DNA from: Rana temporaria
Lineage: Eukaryota; Chordata; Amphibia; Anura; Ranidae
NCBI RefSeq assembly: GCF_905171775.1
Contig: NC_053491.1
Coordinates: 133,724,483 to 133,788,482, forward strand
Direction: 5' to 3'
Length of the DNA stretch: 64,000 bases
The notes beneath the pieces are model-generated. The model ran no database searches. It was not told the DNA's origin and saw nothing but the letters and a program-made list of their open reading frames with translations. Made by a program: the position numbers and the translations under genes. Shown here one piece after another: positions 23,218 to 34,700 of the stretch; position 1 is the first letter of the stretch; each line of letters begins with the position of its first letter.

Positions 23218-23576
23218 ATAGCGCTACAAATTCGAACTGAATCGCCTCAAGGCGCTTGGTATCCATTCTCATCCTGATCCTTCAGAAGAGGGGGGGGGGT
23301 CTTGAGTTTTTTTCTGAAGGCCCGATGATTTTCTTCCATTCGGATGTTGGTTGGTAGAGCGTTCCACAGCCGGGGGCCTTGAACTGCAAATCTTCGTTCT
23401 CCTTTTGATTTGTAGCGGGACTTGGGAATTTGAAGTCGATTTTGGTTGATCAAAGAATGCGATTGGGGTTGTAGTATTTTATTTTCTCGCATAAATATTA
23501 AGGGGCGATTCCTTGTGTACATTTGTAAGTGAGGCAGAGGGCCTTGAATGTGACTCGATCCTTTACAGCTAGCCAA
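23218..23576 (-). pseudogene. 3' end of a non-LTR retrotransposon (L2/CR1-type RT C-terminus)
   Basis: A minus-strand frame of about 109 codons contains RFAVQGPRLWNALPTNIR followed by FRKKLKTPP, the block near the C-terminus of many jockey/CR1/L2-clade reverse transcriptases. After the frame, the minus strand runs into GCGCTATATAAGTTATTCAC repeated in short TCAC units (about 23195-23225), as expected for a LINE 3' terminus. Only the last segment is present; catalytic RT motifs are missing, so this is a 5'-truncated dead copy. Clade assignment within LINEs is tentative. Confidence 0.72.
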
Positions 23577-23689
23577 TGAAGGGTACTCAGGGATGGGGTG
23601 ATTGATTACATAGGGATAAAGTAACAGGAATCCAACATTTAAAACATCTAGGAACTATTCTTTGCGTTTTTTTCCAGGTGAAAAAATAC

Positions 23690-24124
23690 CTGGCAATGAC
23701 GGCCCCCCCAACCCCCCCCATTTTACTTACCTGAGCCTGTTCACCTGCTGTGCGCGTCCCCCGTGTCCTCTTCTCCACTGCTTCTCGGCGTCCATTGAAT
23801 AGATTGATAGCAGCGCAGCCATTGGCTCCCACTGCTGTCAATCAAATCCAATGATGCGCCCCCCGGGGGCGGGAACGAGACATACACTCTGTGTCTATGG
23901 ACGCAGAGTGTATGAGACGGGAGCGCGCCCGCAAGCAACCCCCTTGGGAGAGATGTTCCTGTGGGGGTTAGTTATTGCAGGGAGAAGCCAAGACAGCTGC
24001 CGAGGGACCCCCAGAAGTCAAAGATCGGGGGCACTCTATGCAAAATGAACTGCACAGTGGAGGTTAGTATGGTATGTTTGTTATTAAAAAACAATAAAAA
24101 AATAAACCTTTACAACCCCTTTAA
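23690..24124. mobile_element. T2-like element, right end clear, left end unclear
   Basis: Right end ACCTTTACAACCCCTTTAA finishes at TTAA 24121-24124. The body has TGTCAATCAAATCC near 23837 and a strong hairpin CACTCTGTGTCTATGGACGC / GCAGAGTGTATG at 23886-23915. The left boundary was not found. Confidence 0.45.
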
Positions 24125-25066
24125 TCCACAGCCAATGGAATTCTGTATTCAAAACCATTCATTAGGCCACTAGAAATGTAAAAAGGTGCCAGCCCATTTG
24201 CAAGTTAATGGCATAATGTGCTAGTATGCACCGCATGTGCATGGGAGTCACAATTATGGCACAGTGCTCTGGATTGACAGTGCATTCATGCTCCAGTGAC
24301 GTCACCAGCTGCAGAACTTGTGAACATCTCCTAAATGTTGCATGCTTAGGAGATATTTATTGTAGCTACAAGTAAGCTTTTTTTAAATGTTACCTGTATG
24401 TACAAGTGACCAATCAGAGTTTACTACTGCTTTAAAACTTAAAATTTACATGGAAACAGCTAAATACACTTAAAATACAAATATGGAAGCTGTTATACTT
24501 GCCAAAGTATTTTCATCCATCTGGTACTAGGATTTACAAAGCTCTGCTCCACAGCACAACTCTATCCAGCAGGGGAGGGGACCTGATCTTTCCCTTTTGA
24601 AGTTTCGGTTTACTTTCAGGTCTCTTCCTACCGTCCCAGTGTAAGATGAAGCAGCACACTGATGACACTGATGTCTGCCACTCTGTTCTCTTCTTCTTTA
24701 AGCATGATCTTTGCACTGCTGCACATCTGACTGACTCCTTGTAAAGCTTCTCCCTCTCCTTTTCTGTACAGACTGTAGAGTAGACTGTAATACTTGCAGT
24801 GCTAGCATTTAAGAAATACATTCAATGCTTAGAATATGTGTTTGTTTCTATTTCTGCCTGTGTCCATGCTAAAAAGATTCACCTTCACACAGCCATGACT
24901 ATGCACTAATGTAGTGCGAAACATGTTGGCTGTCCCTTTCTGTGGCTGTGTCTTGCTGTGTATGCTTACTTTTACCAAATAAAGACAACTTTCTGAAGTT
25001 CTTCTGGAGTGCGGCTGTCCATTTTCTCCCAAAATTTCCCTAAAAAGATTCATCCTTCTCCTTTTG
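24125..25066. other. Old repeat fragments and unassigned DNA
   Basis: 24290-24440 resembles the element at 55559 (GTGACGTCACCAGCTG, CTCCTAAATGTTGCATGCTTAG as a hairpin region, TACCTGTATGTACAAGTGAC). 24880-25010 has TGTAGTGCGAAACATGTTGG followed by AATAAAGACAAC. No coding signal. Confidence 0.4.
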
Positions 25067-25403
25067 CATACCTCCCAACTTTTTGAGATGGGAATGAGGG
25101 ACACCTATCAGCAAAAGTATGCAGGCATAGGACACACCCCTCGTCACGTCCCCTTTAAAGGGAAATTGTACAAAAAAACAACATTGGTTAAACCCACAAG
25201 TGATTCTTCACCACTGCTATTCCTTTTATATTGGGTTTTTGAATTTACAAATGCAGCAATTTAGAAATCAGATGAAAAGTTTAGCGCTGGAAATCACTTT
25301 TTTGATAGATAAAAAGTGTATTTCATATACATGTATGTAGATCAGACCAAAATGAGGGACAAATGAGGAGGAATGAGGGACAGAGGGACAGTTGGGAGCT
25401 ATG
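25067..25403. mobile_element. Candidate hAT-like MITE (CATACCTCCCAAC ends)
   Basis: Left CATACCTCCCAACTTTTTGA and right GGGACAGTTGGGAGCTATG are inverse with mismatches; GAGGGAC words line both ends. Flanks TTTTG are shared, but an exact 8-bp duplication is not clear. Confidence 0.6.
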
Positions 25404-25718
25404 CTTTTTGTCCTGTTTACTGTTAACGCTGAAAGTAAAAGAAAATCCCACATTTTCAGTTGTCCCCAGAAAAGTAATAGGGGAGGCAGCTTCCAATGGG
25501 GACGCTAGTTCTGGAGGGCTGGGGTCCCCAGTGAATTCCTTCAATTCCTTCAATTTGCAGGGGTTTCCTCTCACTTCATGTTTGGCTATGGGACAGGAAG
25601 TACAGGGAAATCTCCGCAATGGGACACAGATGGGGAAATAAATCTGACAGGGGTTATACCCAGCCCTGCGCTATCCAAAATGAAAAACAAAAAAGTTTTG
25701 CCTATAGTTCTACTTTAA

Positions 25719-26708
25719 CCACTTCCTTACTGGGCACTTAAACCCCTTCCTGACCAGAGGACTTTTTTGCGATTCGGCACTGCGTCGCTTTAACTGACAA
25801 TTGCGCGGTCGTGCGACGTGGCTCCCAAACAAAATTAACGTCCTTTTTTCCCCACAAATAGAGCTTTCTTTTGGTGGTATTTGATTACCTCTGCGGTTTT
25901 TATTTTTTGCGCTATAAACAAAAATAGAGAGACAATTTTGAAAAAAAAAAACATTGTTTTACTTGTTGCTATAATAAATAGCTCAATTTTTTTTTTTACG
26001 TTTTTTTTTTTATCCTCAGTCTAGGCCGATACGTCTACATATTTTTAGTAAAAAAAAAATCGCAATAAGCGACTGGTTTGCGCAAAAGTTATAGCGCCTA
26101 CAAAATAAGGGACAGAATTTTTTTTTTTTTTTTTTTTACTAGAAATGGCGGCGATCTGCGATTTTTATTGGGACTGCGACGTTATGGCGGACACATCGGA
26201 CACTTTTGACACATTTTTGGCGCCATTCACATTTATACTGCAATCAGTGCTATAAATATGCACTAATTACTGTATAAATGTGACTGGCAGGGAAGGGGTT
26301 AACACTAGGGGGTGAGGAAGGGGTTAAATGTGTACCCTAATATTAGTGTTCTAACTGTGGGGGAAGGGGGGTGACTGGGGGGGGTGACCGATCTGTGTCT
26401 CTATGTACAAGAGACACAGATCCGTCTCCTCTCTCCCCTGACAGCACCGCTGTCTGCGAGAGCCGGGAATGAGAGATGATCTCATATGTAAACAAATGAG
26501 ATCATCTCTCATTGGCCGCTCCGATTGGCCGTTCACGGCGATCTGTGACTGGCTGTGTCCAAGGGACACGGCCAGCACAGCAGTTCCCCACTGCGCGCTC
26601 GGGAGCACGCGCGGGGAACGTGCAAAGGGGCGGCCGTAAAAAGACGGCCTGTTAGAGATTGGGAGCCGCGCTGCGGCCGTACAAAGTCGTACGGCCGTCA
26701 GCAAGTGG
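25719..26708. mobile_element. piggyBac-like non-autonomous element, TTAA target site
   Basis: TTAA|CCACTTCCTTACTGG on the left (TTAA 25715-25718) and CAGCAAGTGG|TTAA on the right (26709-26712). Internal landmarks shared with 44349 and 51273 include GCGATTCGGCACTGCGTCGC, CTTTAACTGACAATTGCG, GAGCTTTCTTTTGGTGGTAT and TGCGCAAAAGTTATAGCG. The distal half folds (GAGATGATCTCATATG...GAGATCATCTC; GACACAGATC...). No transposase gene. Confidence 0.85.
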
Positions 26709-26712
26709 TTAA

Positions 26713-27666
26713 TGATACCTGAAGGAGGAAAATAAGGGCTCGTTTCACACTTGTGTTGGCCCTCTAAAGATCAATCTGCAGTGGGTTACTTTTCAGACAG
26801 CTTTGACAGGCAGCGAGGAGTTGTTATGCCACCTTCTCACCTTCTAAATACCAGAAACTTCTGTGCCACAATTGCCAGCGTTGCACATGGTTTTGGTGTG
26901 CCCTATTCTTATAAATGGTTCACATTTGGCGGGCAGTACACAACGGGTGCCAATATCGATGGTTTTTGCCATCCTACTATGAAAAACGCTATACCTCCTG
27001 CATGTGTATACCTTTGTACAGCTGTATTTGCACCATGGGGGAGGCATTTGGGTGGAGGGTAGAAACAAGGCTCAACTGCCTGCTTTTTGCTGCTTCCCTG
27101 CAAATGCAAGTATAAACTAGGTCTTAAATCGGCAGCCACTCAAGTCAAGCAATGCCTTTTCATTCTAAATACAGACTGGAGGGAATATATACACTTATCA
27201 ATGGTGTGAGCAGAAAACACCAGAACATCCCTTCAATAATCTCTCTTGTTTTAAAAAAAAAAAAGCATTTCCAAATGGCTCTAAAATGTAATGCATTTCT
27301 CAGTAGATCTGGTACTAAAGGCATAAGAATAGAGGATAAGACTGGCTGATCTGCTACAGGACGAATCTCAGCCCAGAGATTCCTTTTGTTTTCCCTTCCT
27401 CCCTGTTTTTTTTTCGTCCTTTTTTTCTCTGACTACATTTCTCTTCAGGTTAGGGGCTTGTAACGTAATTAAAATTTGAATTATTTATGAAGAGCCATTT
27501 AAGTGGGTGGCAGGCAGATTAGTCAAAGACAGAATCTGTGTGACATCCAGACGCATGCCTGCTTCTCCTGCATACTGTGAATGATGGTTTGCCTCTTGCC
27601 TTTGAATAGTGGAATTTGAATGTGAGGCCTTGTTGTTTTGTTTTTTTTATACATATGCTAGTCATA
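26713..27666. other. Unassigned DNA upstream of the Gypsy element
   Basis: GGGCTCGTTTCACACTTGTG at 26737 looks like a short-TIR end, with AAGTATAAACTAGGTC near 27109 as a possible partner. No coding signal. Confidence 0.4.
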
Positions 27667-28776
27667 TGTAGCACTGACCCCCGAAGGAGCTGCTGGTTTA
27701 ATTTGGGCCTGCACTCTACCAATAAACCCCACTAACTTGGCTCAATCCCCTTGGCACAGCTGTGATGCAATGCAATACAATACAATGTAAGACAATACAA
27801 AATACCTGTATTATAACCCCAGGATCCACTGACTGCACTTGGAGTGAGAAAAACAGTACGCCACAACAACTGGATACTTAACCAGAGATATATTTTACTG
27901 TGAAATATGCAAAGAAGTGATTACAGTAATTGTGCTGTCATCCCAACGTAAGACGACAGCACAATTGATTTAAACATAAGCTATTTGAAAACAGTATACA
28001 TAAATATTTTATACCTGGGAGCTCCCCCTACTTTATTAGCTATGCGTGAGATCTCACTTAAAGTACTTAGTCTTGGATCTTCTTTCTTCGCTAGCTAAAG
28101 TGATTTGTAATCCACAGTTTTGATGAGTCAAATTGAAGTGAAAATGCTCCTGGTGTAACTGCAACAACTATTTTAAAATCGCTTGAAACGTCAAATTAGA
28201 TAGGCCTCAAGCCTTCTCAGTTTAAGTTCCTCTGTGGAACTATAAATCCCAGTGAGGCCTGTATATGAGTCTAACTGCGTGTAAACTTAGCAAACTGTGG
28301 GTCGTGACCCGCTCACCCACTGGATCGGAGCTCCGGGTAGTAACTTTTGTTCAGGGTCCTGTGACTGCAACTTGCTTCTCCGTCAGCTCTGTTCAGCTCC
28401 GCTTGATGGATCCGGTTCTCCGATGGTCGGATGAGTGTCTCTCGGTCTCTGCAATCCGGCCACTGTCCTCTAGCTCTCTGAGCTCAGCCTTCGCTCCCCA
28501 GCAGCTCGGCATCAGCATCCAGAAGGCTTTTTGTTTACACTCCTGTCTCCCCTTGTCTCCAAGGCAACCAAAACCCTCAACCAAACATCTCTCTGCATTA
28601 CCAGTATTTGGGTCTCTCCTCGTCTCCAAGGCAACCAAAATACTAAACAAAACATCTCTCTGCATTACCAGTATTTGGTCACTAGATGGCTCCAAATACT
28701 TAAACATAGCAATGTCCATAGACGTTGTATTAAAGTATGCAAACACACATCAATATACAAGAATGTCAGCGCTACA
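27667..28776 (-). repeat. 3' LTR of the Gypsy element
   Basis: 1110 bp, TG...CA ends with inverted hexamers TGTAGC/GCTACA. Contains a 67-bp tandem duplication (units begin GTCTCCAAGGCAACCAAAA at 28555 and 28622) that would lie in U3. Short plus-strand frames here are the LTR sequence itself and occur identically in the other LTR. Confidence 0.96.
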
Positions 28777-28789
28777 CACTCCCACTACT
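28777..28789 (-). promoter_or_regulatory. Polypurine tract
   Basis: Minus strand AGTAGTGGGAGTG directly before the 3' LTR and directly after the pol stop codon. It is nearly all purine and in the place where plus-strand synthesis is primed. Confidence 0.7.
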
Positions 28790-31700
28790 TTATCTCTTTG
28801 GTCCTCCAAAGAGGTTCAAATTGCTAACTCTATTCTGCATTTTAGCCTCTATACGGTTATACAATACAGACAGAGGAGCTTCCCACCAATTGTCATATGA
28901 TGGGGAGCTATCCTGTGCACTCACAGATGATACTACTGTGTCTGGTACAGATGTGCCAAGGGGTGAGGTGGGGTTGTCCCTTACTGAATCAAAAGTAGAG
29001 GGACCAGACAGTTCAAGGTTTCTTTTGCTGACAAACTGAGATGCTTCAGAGCATTCGCCCAATGTATCATAAGTCAGTCTGCGTGGTGGGCGAATGTCTC
29101 TCTTTGCTCTTTGCACTTTCGGGGTATCCATTCCTTTTTGACAAATGTCGTCATCCCTCCTCTCAGTGACTAAAAATGGAGAGTAAATAAGAGTACTCGG
29201 CTCTTCTGCAAGATGAGTTGCCGGCACAAATTCTGGGGCCTCTGCCCTGAGAGTTCCGTTATTATCCTCCTCTACTTCTGAAGAGATATCAGCATCTGTT
29301 TCTGAAGTTTCCGGAGGCCACAGCCAACTCATCTCCACTTCCTCATCTTCATCTGTAGAGGGTGCAAGCTGAGATCTGGTTATTGGCCTACACACATCGG
29401 TGGATGTGGATGGGAATTCCTCCTCTGTGCTTATCCTGACTGCCTCAGTGAGAGGTAAAAGGTGATTCCGATGCCAGGTTTTTATTGGCCCAGTGTTTCC
29501 TTCTGGCTTGATTTCATACACTGGGAGCCCTGGAAGCTTCCTACACACAACATAAGGCTGTGATCTCCAACGATCAGCCAACTTATGCTTGCCTGGGATG
29601 CCTAGATTCCTCAGCAAAACCCGGTCACCTGGTTGAAGATCCTGAACTCTTACTTTCAGGTCAAAGTTTCTCTTGTTCCTGTTGACTCTGGAGTTCGAGG
29701 TGGCTTGAGCCTGCTCGTAAGCTATCTTCAGGCTCCTCCGCAGCCTGTCCACATACCCTCTATGGGAGGTCTCTGATGTGTGATCCAAGGAGGAACCAAA
29801 AGCCAGGTCCACTGGTAATCGGGCTTCACGGCCGAACATCAATCTGTAAGGTGAATACCCAGTGGCGTCACTTTTGGTACTGTTGTAGGCATGAACCAGT
29901 GCAGTAATGTGTTTACTCCAATGGGGTTTCTGTTCTGCAGTCAACGTCCCCAACATATTCAGGAGAGTCCTGTTGAACCTTTCCGGTTGAGGGTCCCCTT
30001 GTGGGTGATAAGGAGTAGTCCTGGACTTTTGTATGCCTAGTAGATCCAACAGTCTTTTTATTAATTTGCTCTCAAAGTCCCTTCCTTGGTCCGAATGTAT
30101 CCGTTGAGGTAAGCCATAATGGACGAAGAACTTTTCCACGAGAGTCTTTGCTACTGTGGTTGCTTGCTGGTCTCTAGTAGGAAATGCTTGGGCATATCGG
30201 GTAAAGTGATCTGTTACCACCAAGATGTCCCCCTGCCCACTCAGATCGGATTCCAAACAAAGAAAGTCTATGCAGACCAGGTCCATTGGTCCCTGGCTCT
30301 CCAAATGGCCCATTGGGGCAGCCCTCTGGGGCAATGTCTTTCGTTGTATACACCTGAGGCAGGAATGACAGTAACTCTCCACTTCTTTCCTCATGTGAGG
30401 CCAGTAGAACCTGTCCCTTACTAGTTGGAAAGTCCTCTCGGCTCCCAAATGACCATGATGATCGTGTAAAGCAATCAGTACCCTCTCTCTGTGCTTTTCC
30501 GGCAGGAGCAGCTGCCACTTTGCTTCTGGATCATCAGAGGGGCCCCTTCGGTAGACCACCCCTTGTTGCAACTGCAACCGATCCCATTCTTTCAGTATCA
30601 GCCGGGCTTCCTTCTTGGGGCTCTTCTGCAGCACATCAGACTGTTGATGTTCCAATGCCTTCAGCACCAGCCCACACAGTGGATCTTCCTCCTGGTCTCT
30701 CCTGAGATCCTTTCTGGATAGCTTGGGGAGATCCTCTTGTACAACCTGGGAGACGTTGCAATAGCACCTGGGTACTCCCGCTGAGGATACTCCCACTTCT
30801 TCAGCTCTGGCCCCACCTCTCCCGTGTAGACTTGTCCCTTCACAAAGGGCTCTTACCCCCTCTGGAGTAAGTTGAGTCCAGTCTTCTGATGGATTTCGGG
30901 GGTCATGAGGCCTTCTTGATAGAGCATCCGCATCTCGATTACCAACCCCTGGTCTGTACTTCAGGCTGAAGGTAAATGCCGAGAGAGCAGCTAGCCACCT
31001 GTGACCGGTGGCGTCCAGCTTTGCAGTGGTGAGCAGGTATGTGAGGGGGTTGTTGTCCGTCTTTACCACAAATTCAGCCCCGTAAAGGTAATCCTTCAAC
31101 TTGTCTACCACTGCCCACTTCAGAGCCAGAAATTCAAGCTTGTGAGTCGGATAGTTTCTTTCGGCAGGAATCAAACTTCTGCTCACATAGGCGATCGGCT
31201 GCAGATGCCCTTCATGCTCTTGATAGAGCACTCCTCCCAGTCCGTCACGGCTGGCATCCACATGCAACTCGTATGGTTTGGCAGGGTCTGCATAGGCCAA
31301 AACTGGAGCAGTGGTAAGGCTCCACTTCAATTGTTTGAAGGCTTCCTCACATCCTGGAGTCCACTGGTCCTGGATGGACTCTTTCTTCCTTCTGGGCCCT
31401 TCTTTTGGCTTCCTTGACTGATCTGGGCTTACACTAACTTCTTCCTGTTTCTTCAGGAGCTCAGTGAGTGGGTGGGCTATTTTAGCGAACCCCTCCACGA
31501 ACCTTCTGTAGTACGAACAGAAGCCTAAGAATGACCTGAGTTCAGTCACGTTGGTGGGCCTTGGCCAAGAAGTGACCGCTTCTAACTTCTTGGGATCGGT
31601 TGCCACTCCCTCTTCAGACACAATGTGTCCCAGGTAATTCACTGAGGGCTGGTAGAACTGGCATTTTTCCATAGAGAGCTTCAGACCTTCATCATGAAGT

Positions 31701-34700
31701 CTCTTCAGGACCTTCTCCAGGCGTTCTTCGTGCTCTTCCAACGTTCTTCCAAATACTATGACGTCATCCAGGTAAACTAGTACTTCAAGTAGGTTCATGT
31801 CACCTACTGTTTTTTCCATCAACCTCTGGAACGTTGCTGGGGCCCCAGACAGGCCTTGCGGCATCCGGTTGAACTCAAAGAATCCGACTGGGGTGATAAA
31901 AGCGGTCTTCTCTTTGTCTTCAGGGCACATGGGGATCTGATAATACCCACTCTTTAAGTCTAGCACACTGAACCACTTCGCTCCCGACAGGCTCTGCAGA
32001 GCATCCTCTATCCGAGGTGTGGTGTACTGGTCAGGAATGGTCCTCCGGTTCAGGGTCCTGTAATCGATACATAGGCGTAGGGACCCATTCTTCTTCCTTA
32101 CCACCACTATTGGGGAGGCATAAGGACTCCTGGACTCCCGGATAATGCCAGTACTCTTGAGTTCAGCCAGTTGTTCCCTCAAATCTTCCAGATCTCCCAA
32201 TGGGATTCGCCTAACCCTTTCACGAAACGGCTTGTCTTCCTCCAGTCGAATTCGGTGGGTGGCACTCTTTGCCAAACCCACATCAAATTCACTTTTTGAG
32301 AAAGCTGCCCTCCATCTCAGAAGTTGGGCTTTAGCTCTTTCTCTCCATGCAGGAGTAAGAGGCGTATTCTTTGGGCAGAAATCTTCTACAGAGATTTCTG
32401 CTGCTGGTCCTTCCGTCGAACCACATGCTGTGACTGGAGTTGCTGGGCTGACCTGTCCTAACAGTAGTCTGGCTGGCACCCTCACTGGCACAGCTGCTGT
32501 ATTGCGGACACTGACTGGAACTTTGCCGTGAGTCCTCTTCAATGCCCTGGTGGGCAATACTTCAGGGATAAGTTCTAACCCCTTTTTTTCTTCCTGGCTT
32601 GTATTTTCAAGGACAATGAAAGGACCTGGTTTTTTCCAGCTTAACTTGACAGAGGCTCTCAAGCAGACTACTTCACCTGGCTGGACTAACCTCTTTTCCC
32701 TATCCAGGAGCCAGATTTTTCCCACTCCCTCTTCAGGAGCCTCTTCCTCCTGTCTAAGGTCTCGGTATGTCTGGGCCAACATTGGATGTATTTTAGTGGG
32801 GAGGGTCCCCTTCTGCAGCACAAGCGGTGCAAGTAGCCTCCTCACCAAGTCAGTGTTCGTCCCAATGATGAGGGAATTTTTGTCAGCCCCTGGGGGACGA
32901 GGGCACACTATGGCCAAGGTGTCGAAAGTCTCAGCCTCTCCTGCTGTACTTGGGTCGAAGGTGAGTCTGACCGGCAGGTAACCATCATATGGGAAGTTCT
33001 GGGTGCCTAATCCCCATATCTCTAGTTCCTCCAATTTCTGTAATGGCAGGTGCTTGAGATGTCTGTCATAGAAATCCCTGTAGAGCAAGGTTACTTGGGC
33101 TCCAGTGTCCAGCAGGGCTTTCGTATAAATCCCCTCTACTTGGATGGGAACAATTGGGGAGGGTCCCACTAGCTTGGGGGGAAATCCACTGATTGCAGTA
33201 CCTTTGACCTGCCTGGTGGCTTGTACCTTCGCCTTTGGTTTTGGGGGTCTCTCTCTTTTCCATCCTGGCTTGTTGGTGACCTCAGTGGTCAGGGGTATAT
33301 GAGTCGGTGTGGAGTTCGCTATTGCAACCGGGCGCCCAGTTGACTCCTTCACTGGGGCCCTCTGAAGTTTTTCCCCCAGTTGTTTGGATTTTGTTTCAGT
33401 TACTGGGCTTGGGCACACTCGCCTGAGATGTCCTACTCCTCCACATTTGAAGCAGACTCTCTGTGTTTGTTTCATAGGATGGTTAATGGTAGGAGTCTCT
33501 GGAGCCTTGAGTGGCAGGACTTCTTCTGTCTGGGGTTTCACCAGACGAGTCATCAACATGGTCATCATCTCCAGTATTTCTTTCTGGGTCTGGAACAGCT
33601 TCTCCAGTTCAGTCTGACCTACGGGTAGGTGGTGAATAGGTGAAAGCCATGATCCCTGTTCAACGCTTGTTGCCAATACATTAAGTTCCTGAGTGTCTGA
33701 GGGGACACCTATCTGCTGTATTTTAGCACTTGTGGTGCTAGGAGGTTGAAGTTTCCCCTGTTTTTGGTCCCTCTCAATCTCCATTTTATCCGCTTCATTC
33801 ACTTTCTCAATGAGGACCTCATCCGGAGTTGAGGGATCTTCCAAATACTGCTTCAGTTGTAGCTTGATATAGTCACTCCTCAATCCCGTAGTCACAGATC
33901 TCCTAAATTTCCTCTTAACTAGCTCGGCTCCAAAATGCTCTCCATTTCCTTCTTCCTTTGATGTGAACAGCAGGCGGTCCTTGAGATCAATGGCCCGAAA
34001 TAGGAAGTTCTGAGGAGTCTCTCTACTATCCTGTGTCATATTTATCAGTCGATGAAACAGCTCAGTGGCATCTTCCTCCTCATAATAGCTTTTCAGTATC
34101 CTTTTTAGCTGGTTCAAGGTCAATCCACTCTTCCTCTCCAACATGCCCCTAACACTTGAACCTGGGCTGATGGCATGGATTACAGCCTCTCTAATTTCCG
34201 ATTCCAGATATCCTTTCTGTAGCCCCAACTCTATTTGGTGTAGGAGGCTGGTGTAGGACAGTTTGTCCTTCTGCCCTCTTTCTCCTATCTGGCCGTCAAT
34301 GTGGAAATCCTTCCGGATGGTTACTTCCTGCAAGCGGCCCTGGGTGCGTTTCTTCAGTACCTTCCCAGTGTTGGGCGTTATCTGGCCATCTTTCTGGTCC
34401 TCCAAAACGACACGTAACCCATTAATGCGTTCAGCTATCATACTGGAGGTCTCCTGAAACCTCTCCTGTATGTTACAGTACTGTCGCTTCAGATCAGCCA
34501 GCTGTCGTTCTGCCAGTGATTTAACAGCAGCCTCTGCTTTCCTGTCTAAAGGTTCTAACTGCTTTTGACTGGGAGAGCGCCCTTCATGTTTGCTGGGGTG
34601 TGTCAGGTGGAACTCTGTCTTTTCGGACAATTTTATACTGGCACCGTGGAAGTTTTCAGGGACATCCCGTTCCCACTCTATCAGTGCATAGGTGCAGTCG

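Noticed and set aside
28265..28900. Plus-strand frames of 211, 179, 98 and 117 codons at 28265-28900 and 35535-36085
   Set aside because: They are the same LTR sequence in two places; the similarity comes from the LTR pair, and there is no domain.
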